Of a stretch of DNA of 6,634 nucleotides, positions 5,448 to 6,634 are shown one piece after another; the first letter of the stretch is position 1, and every line of letters starts with the position of its first letter. The notes under the pieces were generated by a model. It was given only the letters and a program-made list of their open reading frames with translations, did not search any database and was not told the DNA's origin. The translations under genes were made by a program, and so were the position numbers. This stretch comes from Promethearchaeota archaeon (GTDB lineage: Archaea > Asgardarchaeota > Lokiarchaeia > Sigyniarchaeales > SOKP01). The stretch is taken from positions 1 through 6,634 of the forward strand of contig JAGXNU010000121.1 in the NCBI GenBank assembly GCA_019894815.1, read 5' to 3'.

Positions 5448-6634
5448 TTATTCATTATCAAGTTTCATTAAATATTTCAAGCAAAGTTCAGCCATTTGTC
5501 CTAGAGCTTCTTTTTCAATTACATCGGGAGTATCAAATCGAGTATGATAATATGGCACTAATTCCGTTCCAAGATCTAAACCTCCAAGTGAAGCTGCAGG
5601 TATGTTCTTTTTGCTAAAAGCAGCAGCGTCAGTTGCTCCAAATGATAAAGAAGCAATCTTTGCTTTAGGATTAATTTCTCGTGCTATTTCATAAATTGGT
5701 TCATAAATCGTTGGATCGTGTTTTGTTCCAATGCCTGGTTCTTTATCTAGTATTACAAGAGTATCCTTTTTAGCGATGCTGTCCATATTAACAAGAATCG
5801 TTCCATTATTCTTTAATTCGTCGTAATGCGCCTTTACGTAACGTTTTGCACCTCTTAAACCAGATTCTTCTCCTGCGAAAGAAATTAATATTACTCTTGT
5901 GTGCTTAGGAAAATTTTTTTCATCATCTTTATGTTCAAACAAGAATTTACCAATTCCTAATACAATACTAACCGCCGAAAGGTTATCAAATGCTCCCAAA
6001 ACAGGTTTATAACTATGGAATAAAATGTAAACTGCAACTATGGGTGTAAAACAAATGAAAATAATTCCAAAAACGAAAAATAAGATAGGAAATTCAATTC
6101 TTAGCAGAAAAAATATTAATTTCAATAATATTCCTATTAAAGTAATACCGACTGCAATGTATCCGATATTAATAATTAACTGCCCAAAACGCTTCAAATA
6201 ATAGAACGTGTTGAACTCAAATGCTGAATCATGATGAGCAGAGAAAATTATGGTATGCTTAATTTCTCCTTTAGGTTCTATTGTTCCAATAACATTTTTT
6301 GAGGTTCTATTTGGAAATAAGAAATCATAAGTTTCATGGTACTTCATGACCTCAAGGATAAAATAGCTTATAGTAAAAATAATCAATATTATTGAAATAA
6401 GTAAGAATACACCACTATAATCGTAATGGAGTGGAATTAGATTCAAATCGATTAACAAACTCATCCAATATAAAATTATTGATACACATACTAACATTGC
6501 TCCATAGCGAATCCCTCCTAAAAAAGCATGAGGACTACTTACATATTCTTCTTGGTGAGTTTCATCGCAAAATTGTTTAAACTCTTCTTCTATGATATCA
6601 CCTGCTTGTAATTCTTGTTTTGTACCCGATTCTC
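5448..6634 (-). CDS. Membrane-embedded M28-family metallopeptidase (N-terminus outside the window)
   Basis: The frame is open from the right edge to a TAA at 5448-5450, giving 394 visible residues. An internal ATG at 6497 is not the start: 45 upstream codons lack a stop and read as sensible protein (EEYVSSPHAFLGG). The M28 zinc ligands all appear present: His133 and Asp135 (AHHDSA), bridging Asp216 (GAFDN), Glu255-Glu256 (AGEESG, base and ligand), Asp284 (NMDS) and His363 (YYHTRFDT). Two membrane helices precede the catalytic domain (about 47-63 and 72-94). Two or more further helices (about 151-176 and 179-207) are inserted between His133 and Asp216, where most M28 enzymes have only a short loop. 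The protein should be an aminopeptidase- or carboxypeptidase-type exopeptidase at a membrane; substrate and sidedness are unknown. No signal peptide can be judged because the N-terminus is missing. Confidence 0.88.
   Translation of the reverse strand, partial: ESGTKQELQAGDIIEEEFKQFCDETHQEEYVSSPHAFLGGIRYGAMLVCVSIILYWMSLLIDLNLIPLHYDYSGVFLLISIILIIFTISYFILEVMKYHETYDFLFPNRTSKNVIGTIEPKGEIKHTIIFSAHHDSAFEFNTFYYLKRFGQLIINIGYIAVGITLIGILLKLIFFLLRIEFPILFFVFGIIFICFTPIVAVYILFHSYKPVLGAFDNLSAVSIVLGIGKFLFEHKDDEKNFPKHTRVILISFAGEESGLRGAKRYVKAHYDELKNNGTILVNMDSIAKKDTLVILDKEPGIGTKHDPTIYEPIYEIAREINPKAKIASLSFGATDAAAFSKKNIPAASLGGLDLGTELVPYYHTRFDTPDVIEKEALGQMAELCLKYLMKLDNE

Noticed and set aside
1..6634. CRISPR arrays, tRNA or rRNA genes, and insertion sequences.
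   Set aside because: No regularly spaced repeats, no cloverleaf or rRNA-like GC-rich stretch, and no transposase or terminal repeats were seen on either strand.
1608..6634. A single operon or dedicated defence system built from the GTPase, Roadblock and peptidase genes.
   Set aside because: The genes alternate in strand and no defence-type nuclease, sensor or toxin domain is present. A unified system is not supported by the layout.

Overview
The window is strongly AT-rich and carries seven convincing protein genes plus the tail of an eighth. I found no RNA gene, CRISPR array or insertion sequence. It is prokaryotic: genes are intronless and tightly packed, GTG and TTG are available as starts, and one gene has a clear GGAGG ribosome binding site. 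It also encodes a Rab-like small GTPase and a Roadblock/LC7 protein, T-rich gene ends and TATA-like promoters. Together these point to an Asgard archaeon, most like AT-rich Lokiarchaeia-type genomes. This assignment is inferred from gene content; no search was run.

Layout. At 1-200 (+) is the C-terminal end of a membrane protein. At 258-1097 (+) is a complete HAD-IIA (NagD-like) phosphatase. At 1238-1567 (+) is a 109-residue protein of unknown function with a TTG start and a strong Shine-Dalgarno site. It converges on a Rab-like GTPase (complement 1608-2174), and a long hairpin lies between the two stop codons. The 232 bp at 2175-2406 form a divergent promoter region with poly-T/A repeats inside an inverted repeat. 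At 2407-3570 (+) is a DUF362 protein with a C-terminal 2x[4Fe-4S] ferredoxin domain. Its last bases overlap the end of an M20-type peptidase homologue (complement 3564-4973). That gene shares a 57 bp divergent promoter region with a Roadblock/LC7 protein (5031-5441 +). Finally, a membrane-embedded M28 metallopeptidase (complement 5448-6634) runs off the right edge of the window.

How the genes may work together. Four neighbouring pairs are convergent or divergent, so this is not one operon. The GTPase and the Roadblock protein are a plausible switch-and-regulator pair, as in MglA/MglB and Rag/Ragulator systems, but the pairing here is by proximity only. The two peptidase-family proteins would fit a peptide-using lifestyle. 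One of them (M20) has lost several metal ligands and may not be a peptidase at all.

The observations most worth a second look are: (1) an M28 peptidase with a roughly 60-residue transmembrane insertion between its first and second zinc ligands, all ligands being intact; (2) an M20 homologue lacking one zinc site's ligands; (3) a small GTPase with non-canonical G3 and G4 motifs and no lipidation cysteine; (4) the structured divergent intergenic region and a four-codon upstream ORF that overlaps the DUF362 start codon.
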